Of a DNA stretch of 14,048 nucleotides, positions 7,414 to 14,048 are shown piece after piece (position 1 is the stretch's first letter; every line of letters begins with the position of its first letter). Under the pieces are notes generated by a model that ran no database searches, was not told the DNA's origin, and was given only the letters and a program-made list of their open reading frames with translations. The stretch lies in assembly GCA_037144255.1 (NCBI GenBank), contig JBAWXE010000072.1, forward strand, positions 1-14,048, given 5' to 3'. The translations under genes were made by a program, and so were the position numbers. The stretch is from JBAWXE01 sp037144255. GTDB lineage: Bacteria > Bacteroidota > Bacteroidia > Chitinophagales > Chitinophagaceae.

Positions 7414-7449
7414 ACAAAAGCCATCTTATGATACGAAGATGGCTTTTGT
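7414..7449 (-). terminator. Hairpin terminator of the oxoamine synthase gene
   Basis: A 14-base perfect stem, ACAAAAGCCATCTT / AAGATGGCTTTTGT, closes an 8-base loop, 24 bases past the stop at 7474. Read on the minus strand it ends CUUUUGU and runs into AUUUUA, a U-rich tail. It should separate this gene from the RmlD-like gene that starts at 7370. Confidence 0.8.
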
Positions 7450-7473
7450 GAAAATTGTAATATTCTATATTTT

Positions 7474-8715
7474 TTATGCGATCATTGGCATTTCCTGAGG
7501 ATATGCTTTCTTTTCCAGTTTTTCACGTAGGATACGGAAAGCAGCTAAGGTTTCATCAATATCCTGATCTGTGTGAGCAGCAGTAGGGATGATACGAAGC
7601 ATGATCTGACCTTTAGGTATTACAGGGTAAACTACTACAGAGCAGAAAATATTGTAATTCTCACGCATGTCGTGGATCAACTGAGTAGCATCGTAGAGAC
7701 CACCACTCATAAATACCGGAGTAACAGGAGTATTAGTAGTGCCAATATTAAAACCACTCTCTCTTAATCCATTTTGTATCCTTTTAACATTATGCCATAA
7801 TTTTTCGCGTAGCTCAGGTTTGCTACGCAACAATTCCAAACGTTTCAAGTTACCAGCAACAAATGCCATTGGTAAAGATTTGGCATATACCTGTGAGCGC
7901 ATATTATAACGCAGGTAAGTAAGTATCTTTTTATCGGCAGCAAGGAAGCCACCTATACTAGCCATAGACTTAGCAAAAGTAGAGAAGTAGATATCTATAT
8001 CATCCATACAGTTCTGTTCGTCGCCGATACCAGCTCCTTTCTTTCCCATAGTACCAAAACCATGTGCATCATCTACAAAAAGTCGGAATTCATATTTTTC
8101 TTTCAGTGTTGCTATTTCGCGGATCTTGCCTTGATTACCAGACATTCCGAATACACCCTCTGTTATCAGTAATATTCCACCACCCGTTTGTTTTACCATT
8201 TCGGTAGCACGAGCCAACTGTTTATCACAATCTTCTACATTATTGTGTTTGTATACATAACGGTGGCTAGGTATTACTCGTAAACCATCAATGATACAAG
8301 CATGAGACTCTGCATCATAAACAACCACGTCGTGACGGCTGCACAGGCAATCGATTGTAGATACCATACCCTGATAGCCATAATTGAATAGCATGGCATC
8401 TTCTTTACCAACAAAAGCAGCTAATTCTCTTTCCAATTGCTCATGAAGATCAGAGTTCCCACTCATCATACGTGCTCCCATAGGAGAAGCCAATCCGTAT
8501 TTAGCAGCGGCAACAGCATCGGCTTTGCGTACCTCAGGATGATTTGCCAACCCTAAATAGTTGTTCAAGCTCCAAACGATGCGTTCTTTACCGCGAAACA
8601 TCATGCGGTTTTCTATTTCTCCTTCCAATTTAGGGAATGCAAAATATCCGGGTGCTTTTTCTGCGTAGTCACCGATAGGCCCAAGCCTGCTTTCGAATTT
8701 GGCAAATATGTCCAT
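7474..8715 (-). CDS. Alpha-oxoamine synthase (serine palmitoyltransferase / cysteate acyltransferase type)
   Basis: This is a 413-residue PLP-dependent acyl-CoA:amino-acid C-acyltransferase of the family that includes serine palmitoyltransferase, 2-amino-3-ketobutyrate ligase and 8-amino-7-oxononanoate synthase. The PLP-stacking histidine is H138 (ESHACIIDG), the PLP-nitrogen aspartate and phenolic-oxygen histidine are D216 and H218 (DDAHGFGT), and the Schiff-base lysine is K249 (TFAKSMASIGGF). The N-terminal SLNNYLGL and the GARMMSGNSDLH segment are also family signatures. Neither biotin nor threonine-degradation genes are near, so a role in sphingolipid or sulfonolipid base synthesis (condensing a fatty acyl-CoA with serine or cysteate) is the best guess in this phylum, but sequence alone does not choose the amino acid. 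It stands alone, with its own terminator, divergent from the phosphatase gene. Confidence 0.85.
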   Translation of the reverse strand: MDIFAKFESRLGPIGDYAEKAPGYFAFPKLEGEIENRMMFRGKERIVWSLNNYLGLANHPEVRKADAVAAAKYGLASPMGARMMSGNSDLHEQLERELAAFVGKEDAMLFNYGYQGMVSTIDCLCSRHDVVVYDAESHACIIDGLRVIPSHRYVYKHNNVEDCDKQLARATEMVKQTGGGILLITEGVFGMSGNQGKIREIATLKEKYEFRLFVDDAHGFGTMGKKGAGIGDEQNCMDDIDIYFSTFAKSMASIGGFLAADKKILTYLRYNMRSQVYAKSLPMAFVAGNLKRLELLRSKPELREKLWHNVKRIQNGLRESGFNIGTTNTPVTPVFMSGGLYDATQLIHDMRENYNIFCSVVVYPVIPKGQIMLRIIPTAAHTDQDIDETLAAFRILREKLEKKAYPQEMPMIA

Positions 8716-8802
8716 ATAAGTATAAAATATTAATGAGTTCTCAATTGCTATTTTCTAATTTAGTGGCGAAATTAATAAAAATATAACTGTGTGTGTCTGT
8801 GC

Positions 8803-8821
8803 TTTCTTTGCACATTTGCAC
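8803..8821 (+). promoter_or_regulatory. Possible promoter element with TTTGCAC direct repeat before the phosphatase gene
   Basis: TTTGCAC occurs twice with one base between (8807-8813 and 8815-8821). The first copy overlaps TTTCTTTG (8803-8810), one mismatch from the TAnnTTTG -7 element. No -33 TTTG is at the right distance. The repeat could be a regulator site or chance. Confidence 0.25.
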
Positions 8822-8836
8822 GAAATTAACATTAAG

Positions 8837-10507
8837 ATGAAACGCATTATATTATTCTTATCTGTACTGATAGTTATTTTCTCATCATGTGTGCAACAGC
8901 AAAGTGCAAAATTAGATAGGCCTAAACTGGTTGTAGGGCTAGTGATAGACCAAATGCGTTGGGATTATTTATATCGTTATTATGATAGATATGGTAATGA
9001 TGGTTTCAAAAGACTATTGAATGAAGGTTTTAACTGCCAGAATACAATGGTAGATTATTTGCCTTCTTATACAGCACCGGGACATAGTTGTATATATACT
9101 GGATCAGTACCATCTATACATGGTATATCTGGTAATAACTGGGTAGATAATCAAACAGAAAGAGTATGGTATTGTGTAGATGATGATAATGTATGGCAAG
9201 TAGGTGATACTAGTAAAAAAGCATCATTCAGTCCGCGTAATCTATTAGTGACTACGGTTACTGATGAATTGCGTTTGGCTACTAATTTCAGATCACGTGT
9301 TTATGGGATAGCTATTAAAGATAGGGGCGCGATACTACCTGCTGGGCACACAGCCAATGCAGCATATTGGTATAATGATAAGACTGGGAATTTTGTTACT
9401 AGTACTTATTATGATACTGCTTATCAAAACCCTGCTTGGTTACAAGCTTTCAATAAAAGGAATCTGGCAGATAGTTATGCCAAACAAAGTTGGACATTGA
9501 TGTATGATGCTTCCAGCTATATACAAAGTACCAAAGATCAAACAGTATACGAAGAGGCATTCAAAGGAGAAGCATCACCTGTATTCCCTCATGCTTTCAA
9601 TACACTTAGTAAGGCCGATAGAGTAGGAGTCTTGAAAACTATGCCAGCGGGTAATACGCTTACATTAGATATGGCAAAGGCTTGCATAGAAGGTGCTGCG
9701 GGAGGGAAATTAGGCAGTGGGAGAGAGGCTGATTTTCTATGCGTGAGTTTATCTAGTACAGATTATGCCGGGCATCAATTTGCACCTAACTCTATGGAAG
9801 TAGAAGACATGTATCTGAGATTGGATAAACAGATAGCTTCATTTCTGAATTACCTAGATGCATCTATAGGGAAAGGAAACTATTTATTTTTCTTAACTGC
9901 TGATCACGGTGGTGCACATAATCCGCAATTTTTGGCTGATAAAAAAATACCATCCGGCGTGAGTTTCAATTTTACTACTGACTTGAATCAGTATTTAAAA
10001 GAAGTGTATAAAAAAGATGTAAGATTGATAGACACTGTAATGAATTATCAGATTTTTTTGAACGATACATTGCTTGCAAAGAATAAAAATTTCAATAGAG
10101 AAGAGATAAAATCTATTACTAGAAACTGGATACTAAATATCATGACCTCAAGATATAATGTACCAGTATCTTATGTGATTGATATGGAGGACATGAATAA
10201 AACTCCTGTACCTGAACCTATTCATAGCATGGCAATAAACGGATATAATCATTTAAGAAGTGGATGCCTCCAAATGATACTCAATCCGGGATGGTTTGAG
10301 GGTGATAGATTTACTGGTACTACTCACGGTAATTGGAATCCTTACGATACACATATACCATTGCTGTGGTATGGGTGGCATGTGCCAAAAGGAGAAATAA
10401 AAAGCGTAGTGCATATGACAGATATTGCAGCTACACTGGCTTCTATGCTACATATACAAATGCCTAATGGTTGTATTGGTAAGCCTATTGTTGATATAGG
10501 AAAGTAA
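8837..10507 (+). CDS. pafA: PafA-type alkaline phosphatase, lipoprotein
   Basis: This is a 556-residue alkaline-phosphatase-superfamily phosphomonoesterase of the PafA type, which releases phosphate from organic phosphates outside the cytoplasm. The start chosen is the ATG at 8837. An in-frame GTG at 8789 would add 16 residues ahead of the signal peptide and is unlikely. The signal peptide ends in a lipobox-like FSSC, with C18 as the lipidated residue. Active-site residues match PafA almost in register: D38 (VIDQM), nucleophile T79 (SYTAPGH), N100 (GNN), and the K161-x-R163 pair (IKDRG) that distinguishes PafA from related diesterases. Further metal ligands are D309 and H313 (TDYAGH), D356 and H357 (TADHGG) and H497 (THGNW). 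Length is close to the roughly 546 of the characterised enzyme. No Pho box is recognised. PafA enzymes are often made independently of phosphate level. Confidence 0.93.
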   Translation: MKRIILFLSVLIVIFSSCVQQQSAKLDRPKLVVGLVIDQMRWDYLYRYYDRYGNDGFKRLLNEGFNCQNTMVDYLPSYTAPGHSCIYTGSVPSIHGISGNNWVDNQTERVWYCVDDDNVWQVGDTSKKASFSPRNLLVTTVTDELRLATNFRSRVYGIAIKDRGAILPAGHTANAAYWYNDKTGNFVTSTYYDTAYQNPAWLQAFNKRNLADSYAKQSWTLMYDASSYIQSTKDQTVYEEAFKGEASPVFPHAFNTLSKADRVGVLKTMPAGNTLTLDMAKACIEGAAGGKLGSGREADFLCVSLSSTDYAGHQFAPNSMEVEDMYLRLDKQIASFLNYLDASIGKGNYLFFLTADHGGAHNPQFLADKKIPSGVSFNFTTDLNQYLKEVYKKDVRLIDTVMNYQIFLNDTLLAKNKNFNREEIKSITRNWILNIMTSRYNVPVSYVIDMEDMNKTPVPEPIHSMAINGYNHLRSGCLQMILNPGWFEGDRFTGTTHGNWNPYDTHIPLLWYGWHVPKGEIKSVVHMTDIAATLASMLHIQMPNGCIGKPIVDIGK

Positions 10508-10518
10508 CCTGTAAAAAA

Positions 10519-11217
10519 CTATTTTTCTTTCTGCACTTTCCCTGCTCCAACATATAAATGATGCCAATGGTCATCATCTAAGTTACTGATCATAACTCCA
10601 CTTGTAGTGGATGCGTGTACAAAAAAATTGTTAGTAAGATAAACTCCTACATGTGATACTTTTCTTCCTCGATTTCTAAAAAAAACAAGGTCACCTTCCT
10701 TTAGGTTTTTGATTTTTTTTGTGAAGCGATATTCATTGTATTGCTCACTAGATGAATGAACTAATTCTTTGCCGTAGATCTGTGAATACAATTTTCCGGC
10801 AAACCCGGAACAATCGATACCGGTTTTTTCTGTACCACCCATGGCATAGGGGACACCATACCATTCATCTATAAAATTATATAAAGGAATATTGGTAATT
10901 TCTTTTTCAGAAACGTTCATCATAGTAGCATATTTCTCTTTTAGGGCAAAAGGTTTCATAACTTCTTTATTTACTAATACTTCATTGATTTTTTCGGGTG
11001 TTTTCCCCTTTCCTTTATACTCTTTGTGTGGTGTAGTAGTACTGAGTTTTACTTTATTCTTGTTGATAGGCAAGGTTACATTATCCAGAAATTTCGGATC
11101 ACTACCATGTTTCGGAGAGGAACTATACTTTGTAAGGTGATGCGTAGGATGACAAGATGTTGCAATAAAATTTATTACTAAAAAAAATATTAGTGATATG
11201 TTGTGATTTTGTTTCAT
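10519..11217 (-). CDS. NlpC/P60-family cell-wall peptidase, lipoprotein
   Basis: This is a 232-residue exported cysteine peptidase, expected to cut stem peptides of peptidoglycan (the D-Glu to diamino-acid bond in most relatives). The signal peptide (about residues 1-21) ends IATSC, a good lipobox, so C22 should carry lipid and anchor the protein to a membrane facing the periplasm or cell surface. Residues about 25-100 are a Lys/Thr/Pro-rich linker. The NlpC/P60 domain occupies about 112-228, with catalytic C136 in GIDCSGF, H189 in SHVGVY and a third polar residue H201 in VHAST. WYGVPYAMGG just before the cysteine is the standard substrate-pocket segment. The single-domain layout with no SH3 module is common for Bacteroidota lipoproteins of this family. 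The stop is 11 bases from that of the phosphatase gene, in convergent orientation. Confidence 0.92.
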   Translation of the reverse strand: MKQNHNISLIFFLVINFIATSCHPTHHLTKYSSSPKHGSDPKFLDNVTLPINKNKVKLSTTTPHKEYKGKGKTPEKINEVLVNKEVMKPFALKEKYATMMNVSEKEITNIPLYNFIDEWYGVPYAMGGTEKTGIDCSGFAGKLYSQIYGKELVHSSSEQYNEYRFTKKIKNLKEGDLVFFRNRGRKVSHVGVYLTNNFFVHASTTSGVMISNLDDDHWHHLYVGAGKVQKEK

Positions 11218-11608
11218 TTGTATTTTTATTCTAGTGGTAAATGTAACTTATTGTCATTTCTCAAGAAGAATTACGCGTTAGGTATTACTATCTATGATGA
11301 TGATAAATTAATGAGTGTAATATATTTAATATGTCTTTGGGTAGATTTATCGCCATTTTTGGAGTGTTTTGATCAGGAACAAGTCAAAATAGTGATTTTT
11401 TAAATTATTTTCTGGTGTATACAAACCAAAATTATGTTTTGTACTGTCTTTTATAATTGTATTTATTTACTATTTTGTGTGCTATTGTACAATGAATCGA
11501 AAAAATACTAACCCAATTAATAATATAAAATCGAATATTTAGCCGAAAATTCCGCCCTGAAAAGAGTGGGATCAGACAGGATTTATTGGAATTTAATTGT
11601 ATTACGTT
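11218..11608. other. AT-rich gap between the NlpC/P60 and adhesin genes
   Basis: This is a 391-base divergent region. I see no convincing gene, no perfect promoter pair and no strong hairpin. A more GC-rich island at about 11548-11580 (CCGCCCTG to CAGGA) stands out from its AT-rich surroundings and may hold a control site for the adhesin gene, with a weak CCTG/CAGG pairing. A 66-codon plus-strand frame at 11203-11403 is not supported. Confidence 0.5.
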
Positions 11609-14048
11609 ATGAGCAACATTATATTATATTTGCAACAAAATAAGCGTCTCGTGTATAGAAAAATTTATACCTACTCAGTACTGTTTTTATTAGCTACATT
11701 TTGTGCTTCACAGTCATTTGCACAATCTATCGATTCGATAGTTGGTTCAAATGGTCACTGTTTGCCAACTACGCTGTCAGTAGTTACCAGTAGTGGTGTT
11801 CCGGAAGTTGTTATCTGGAAAAAAGGTGCTACAACGCCCCTTAAAGACACAATCCTCTGGAACCATCATGGTGTGAGGGTGGCTGGTGATGATAGTGCGG
11901 GAGGTACTAGATTGAATCAATTGAATTACCCTCGTGGTACTTTTGTTACAGGAAATGGCGATATTTATGTTGCTGATATGGGAATTGGTGGTGTTAGTAT
12001 CGGTAACCACCGTATTGTAAAATGGAGTCCTCCCTATACTACAGGAGTTATTGTTGCAGGTTCAGCTGTCGGTACTGCGCCTGCATGGTATACTGCATTA
12101 AATGCACCATCTCAAGATTCATTACTTTTTCAACCACTTGATATTTGGGTAGATGCCAGTGGTAATCTATATGTGCTAGATCAAGGTGGTGTTGGTTATA
12201 ATTTCGATCAGAGAATTCTTCGTTTCCCTGCTGGCTCTACCGCCGGCACAATGGGTACAGTTATTGCAGGTTATGGTTCCGGTGGTGTTACCCCTGCCTT
12301 GAAATCTCCCACTGCTTTTTGGTTCCATACTGATCCCGTGTCGAGTACCCTATATTTATATGTTGTTGATAATGCCAATCATTGTGTTACTAGATATCCT
12401 TACAATGGTACAATAGCAGGTAATGGTACAGTTATCGTGAATACTTCTTTGACATCAGGTAATGATGCTGTTCATCTTAACACTCCACAAGATCTTTTCA
12501 TAAAGGATAGTGCTAACGTTACTTTATTATACGTTACCGACGTTAATAATAGTCGTGTAATGAAATATACACTGTCAGGTTCCGTACCTGCAGCTGGATA
12601 TTCCGGCACTGTAGCAGCTGGTATTACAGCTGCGGCGGCACCACCCACCACAAACCCTACGATTTTGTGCCGTCCAAATGGTATTTGGGTAGACTGTTCA
12701 GGATATGTTTATGTAGGTGACGCAGGAAATAGTAGGGTCATTCGTTTCCCACCTGGATCAGTTTCTGGTTCAGCAGGTACTACCATTGCAGGTTTTGGTG
12801 CAGCTACATCTCCGGGTAATGATAGCTCGTTTCATGCATCTGGTGCACTATTCATGAATGATATTAATGTGAATGGAATTGTGAATGATGGTACCTTATA
12901 TGCTGTCGATTGGTCTAGTGCTGCACGTGTAATGAAATTTAATATCAATAGTCCACAAACTCTTCCTTTGACAAATATTGCAGGTAACGTTAGTAACCTG
13001 TGGAATGCAACTGTTACTTATTTTGGTTGTACAGGAACGCCTACTTCAGTTTCTCCTAACTTCAAAACATATCTTACCCCAGCAGCAGGTAGTATTACAG
13101 TTTCTGCCAGTACCAATATTTCTGCTTGTGGTGCAACGGATGGTTCAATTACGATCTCTGGTTTGAATGGTGGTAGTACCTACTATGTGCAATATACCTT
13201 TAATGGTTCAGCTTCACCAAGTACTTTTCCATCGTTTTTGGCAACCGGATCATCATACACCTTTACCGGACTTCCGGCAGGTAATTATACAAATATTCTA
13301 ATAGGAATTGATCCTACTTATGCATGTTCTATTCCCGTATTACCGAATGTGACATTAACATTGCCAATTGCACCGACGCCACCAGTACTGGCAGGAGGTA
13401 ATGCATATACTGCTTGTTCGGGTTCTACTGTTTCATTGTCTGTAACTTCACCTATAGGTGCAGGTATTACTTATCAATATTCCCCTGCAGGTAATTTTGC
13501 AACACCTAACCCAACCTCTGCTACTACACAGACAACTACCACTTTAGCTGCAGGTGTACAAAATGATACTGTGTTTGCTGTTAAATCTGGTTGTATTTCT
13601 TCAGGTACTCCATTTACAGTTACAGTTACACAATCTCCAGTTATTACAAGCCATTCACATATCCAACCTACCGGTTGTACCACTAATGATGGTAAGATAT
13701 TATTGAATGGTTTACCTGCAGGTACTGTATACATAGTTAAGTATACATTGGCAGGTGTTAATCATACCATCACTGATACGGTAAATGGTTTTGGTACATT
13801 AACTATTAATGGTTTATCTGCTGGGCAATATGATAGCATCAGGGTGTCAGCATCCGGATGTTCATCATCACCATGGATATCAGAAACATTAACAGCACCT
13901 AATCCCCCTACATTTACTTTAGCTGCTAGTTCGCCTACAACTTGTGGTGGTACAGATGGTTGTATCACTATTAATGGTCTGCAAACAAATAATAATAATT
14001 ATGTATTGTCAGCTAGTCCGTCTATTACAAATTTGACAAACTTAAGTA
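11609..14048 (+). CDS. Giant secreted protein: NHL beta-propeller plus Ig-like and SprB-like repeats (C-terminus outside window)
   Basis: The frame is open for 813 codons and runs off the end. After a signal peptide (hydrophobic core about residues 22-35, likely cleavage near SFAQS at 36-40), residues about 105-460 form six NHL-like blades. Each pairs a 'D-x-x-G-x-x-Y-V-x-D' strand with an 'R-V/I-x-K/R-F/Y' strand and often ends in an IAG-like turn (blades near 106, 176, 232, 290, 353, 408). From about 490, roughly 90-residue extracellular modules follow, each with a cysteine near its start (C507, C603, C690, C779). Modules 1, 3 and 4 share a C-x-x-x-D-G-x-I-x-I-x-G-L pattern like SprB repeats. 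Module 2 resembles the CHU-type Ig-like domain. Such proteins usually end in a type IX secretion or gliding-anchor domain, not visible here. A role in surface adhesion is inference. The ATG at 11609 follows an in-frame TAA five codons upstream, and GTG at 11651 is an alternative start. Confidence 0.85.
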   Translation, partial: MSNIILYLQQNKRLVYRKIYTYSVLFLLATFCASQSFAQSIDSIVGSNGHCLPTTLSVVTSSGVPEVVIWKKGATTPLKDTILWNHHGVRVAGDDSAGGTRLNQLNYPRGTFVTGNGDIYVADMGIGGVSIGNHRIVKWSPPYTTGVIVAGSAVGTAPAWYTALNAPSQDSLLFQPLDIWVDASGNLYVLDQGGVGYNFDQRILRFPAGSTAGTMGTVIAGYGSGGVTPALKSPTAFWFHTDPVSSTLYLYVVDNANHCVTRYPYNGTIAGNGTVIVNTSLTSGNDAVHLNTPQDLFIKDSANVTLLYVTDVNNSRVMKYTLSGSVPAAGYSGTVAAGITAAAAPPTTNPTILCRPNGIWVDCSGYVYVGDAGNSRVIRFPPGSVSGSAGTTIAGFGAATSPGNDSSFHASGALFMNDINVNGIVNDGTLYAVDWSSAARVMKFNINSPQTLPLTNIAGNVSNLWNATVTYFGCTGTPTSVSPNFKTYLTPAAGSITVSASTNISACGATDGSITISGLNGGSTYYVQYTFNGSASPSTFPSFLATGSSYTFTGLPAGNYTNILIGIDPTYACSIPVLPNVTLTLPIAPTPPVLAGGNAYTACSGSTVSLSVTSPIGAGITYQYSPAGNFATPNPTSATTQTTTTLAAGVQNDTVFAVKSGCISSGTPFTVTVTQSPVITSHSHIQPTGCTTNDGKILLNGLPAGTVYIVKYTLAGVNHTITDTVNGFGTLTINGLSAGQYDSIRVSASGCSSSPWISETLTAPNPPTFTLAASSPTTCGGTDGCITINGLQTNNNNYVLSASPSITNLTNLS
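11625..11632 (+). promoter_or_regulatory. TAnnTTTG element inside the first codons of the adhesin gene
   Basis: TATATTTG matches the -7 consensus but lies after the ATG at 11609. If it is used, transcription would begin near 11638 and translation would have to start at GTG 11651. No -33 TTTG is at the usual distance, and this motif can arise by chance in AT-rich DNA. Confidence 0.25.

Noticed and set aside
8789..8836. GTG start adding 16 residues to the phosphatase
   Set aside because: The extra residues precede a complete lipoprotein signal peptide, and PafA residue numbering fits the ATG at 8837.
10499..10541. GGAAAGT/ACTTTCC inverted repeat at the convergent ends of the phosphatase and NlpC/P60 genes
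   Set aside because: It is a 7-base stem with a 29-base loop, so not a convincing terminator.
11203..11403. 66-codon plus-strand ORF upstream of the adhesin gene
   Set aside because: It overlaps the start of the NlpC/P60 gene, has no promoter or family resemblance, and its composition matches AT-rich noncoding DNA.
13474..13968. Two minus-strand ORFs (86 and 68 codons) inside the adhesin gene
   Set aside because: They are antisense to strongly repetitive, Thr/Gly-rich coding sequence that naturally lacks reverse stops.
1..14048. CRISPR array, insertion sequence, tRNA, defence or biosynthetic cluster
   Set aside because: I looked for regularly spaced repeats, transposase-like frames, terminal inverted repeats and tRNA folds and saw none. 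The genes are mostly ordinary single units.

Overview
The window looks like chromosomal DNA from a Bacteroidota bacterium, most likely in the Chitinophagaceae/Sphingobacteriia range. The evidence is moderately AT-rich DNA, no Shine-Dalgarno sites, several promoters fitting the Bacteroidota form TTTG-N19-21-TAnnTTTG, a fused alpha/beta 2-oxoacid dehydrogenase E1, a PafA-type alkaline phosphatase, and a large secreted protein with CHU-type Ig-like and SprB-like repeats. The genus cannot be fixed from the sequence alone.

Layout. Positions 1-2327 (minus) hold most of an 'alpha-beta' thiamine-diphosphate E1 of a 2-oxoacid dehydrogenase complex. Its C-terminus lies outside the window and the reading frame runs open through position 1. 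Upstream of it, on the same strand, is an EamA/DMT-family transporter (2469-3377). A divergent intergenic region then leads to a plus-strand short-form arginine decarboxylase (3541-4953). This converges on an unrecognised exported protein (4972-5502, minus), followed by an Hsp20 small heat-shock protein (5595-6029, minus) with a clear hairpin terminator. A gene-poor stretch of about 450 bases (6030-6479) carries a strong plus-strand intrinsic terminator with no plus-strand ORF in front of it, so it may end a small RNA. Next come an RmlD-like NAD(P)-dependent reductase (6480-7370, minus) and an alpha-oxoamine synthase (7474-8715, minus; serine palmitoyltransferase or cysteate acyltransferase type), separated by a terminator. 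Divergent from the synthase is a PafA-like phosphatase lipoprotein (8837-10507, plus), which converges on an NlpC/P60 lipoprotein (10519-11217, minus). After a further 390-base gap, the start of a giant secreted NHL-propeller plus Ig-like/SprB-repeat protein runs out of the window (11609-14048, plus).

How the genes relate. Most appear to be single transcription units, with convergent ends only 11-18 bases apart and terminators between genes on the same strand. They do not form one pathway. There is a loose lipid/envelope theme: a branched-chain-type E1 could supply iso-fatty-acid primers, and an alpha-oxoamine synthase could make a sphingoid or sulfonolipid base. Three proteins (PafA, NlpC/P60, adhesin) go to the envelope or outside. 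I see no CRISPR array, tRNA, rRNA, insertion sequence, defence island or secondary-metabolite cluster. The items most worth a second look are the orphan terminator/sRNA candidate, the giant adhesin, and the unresolved substrate of the oxoamine synthase.
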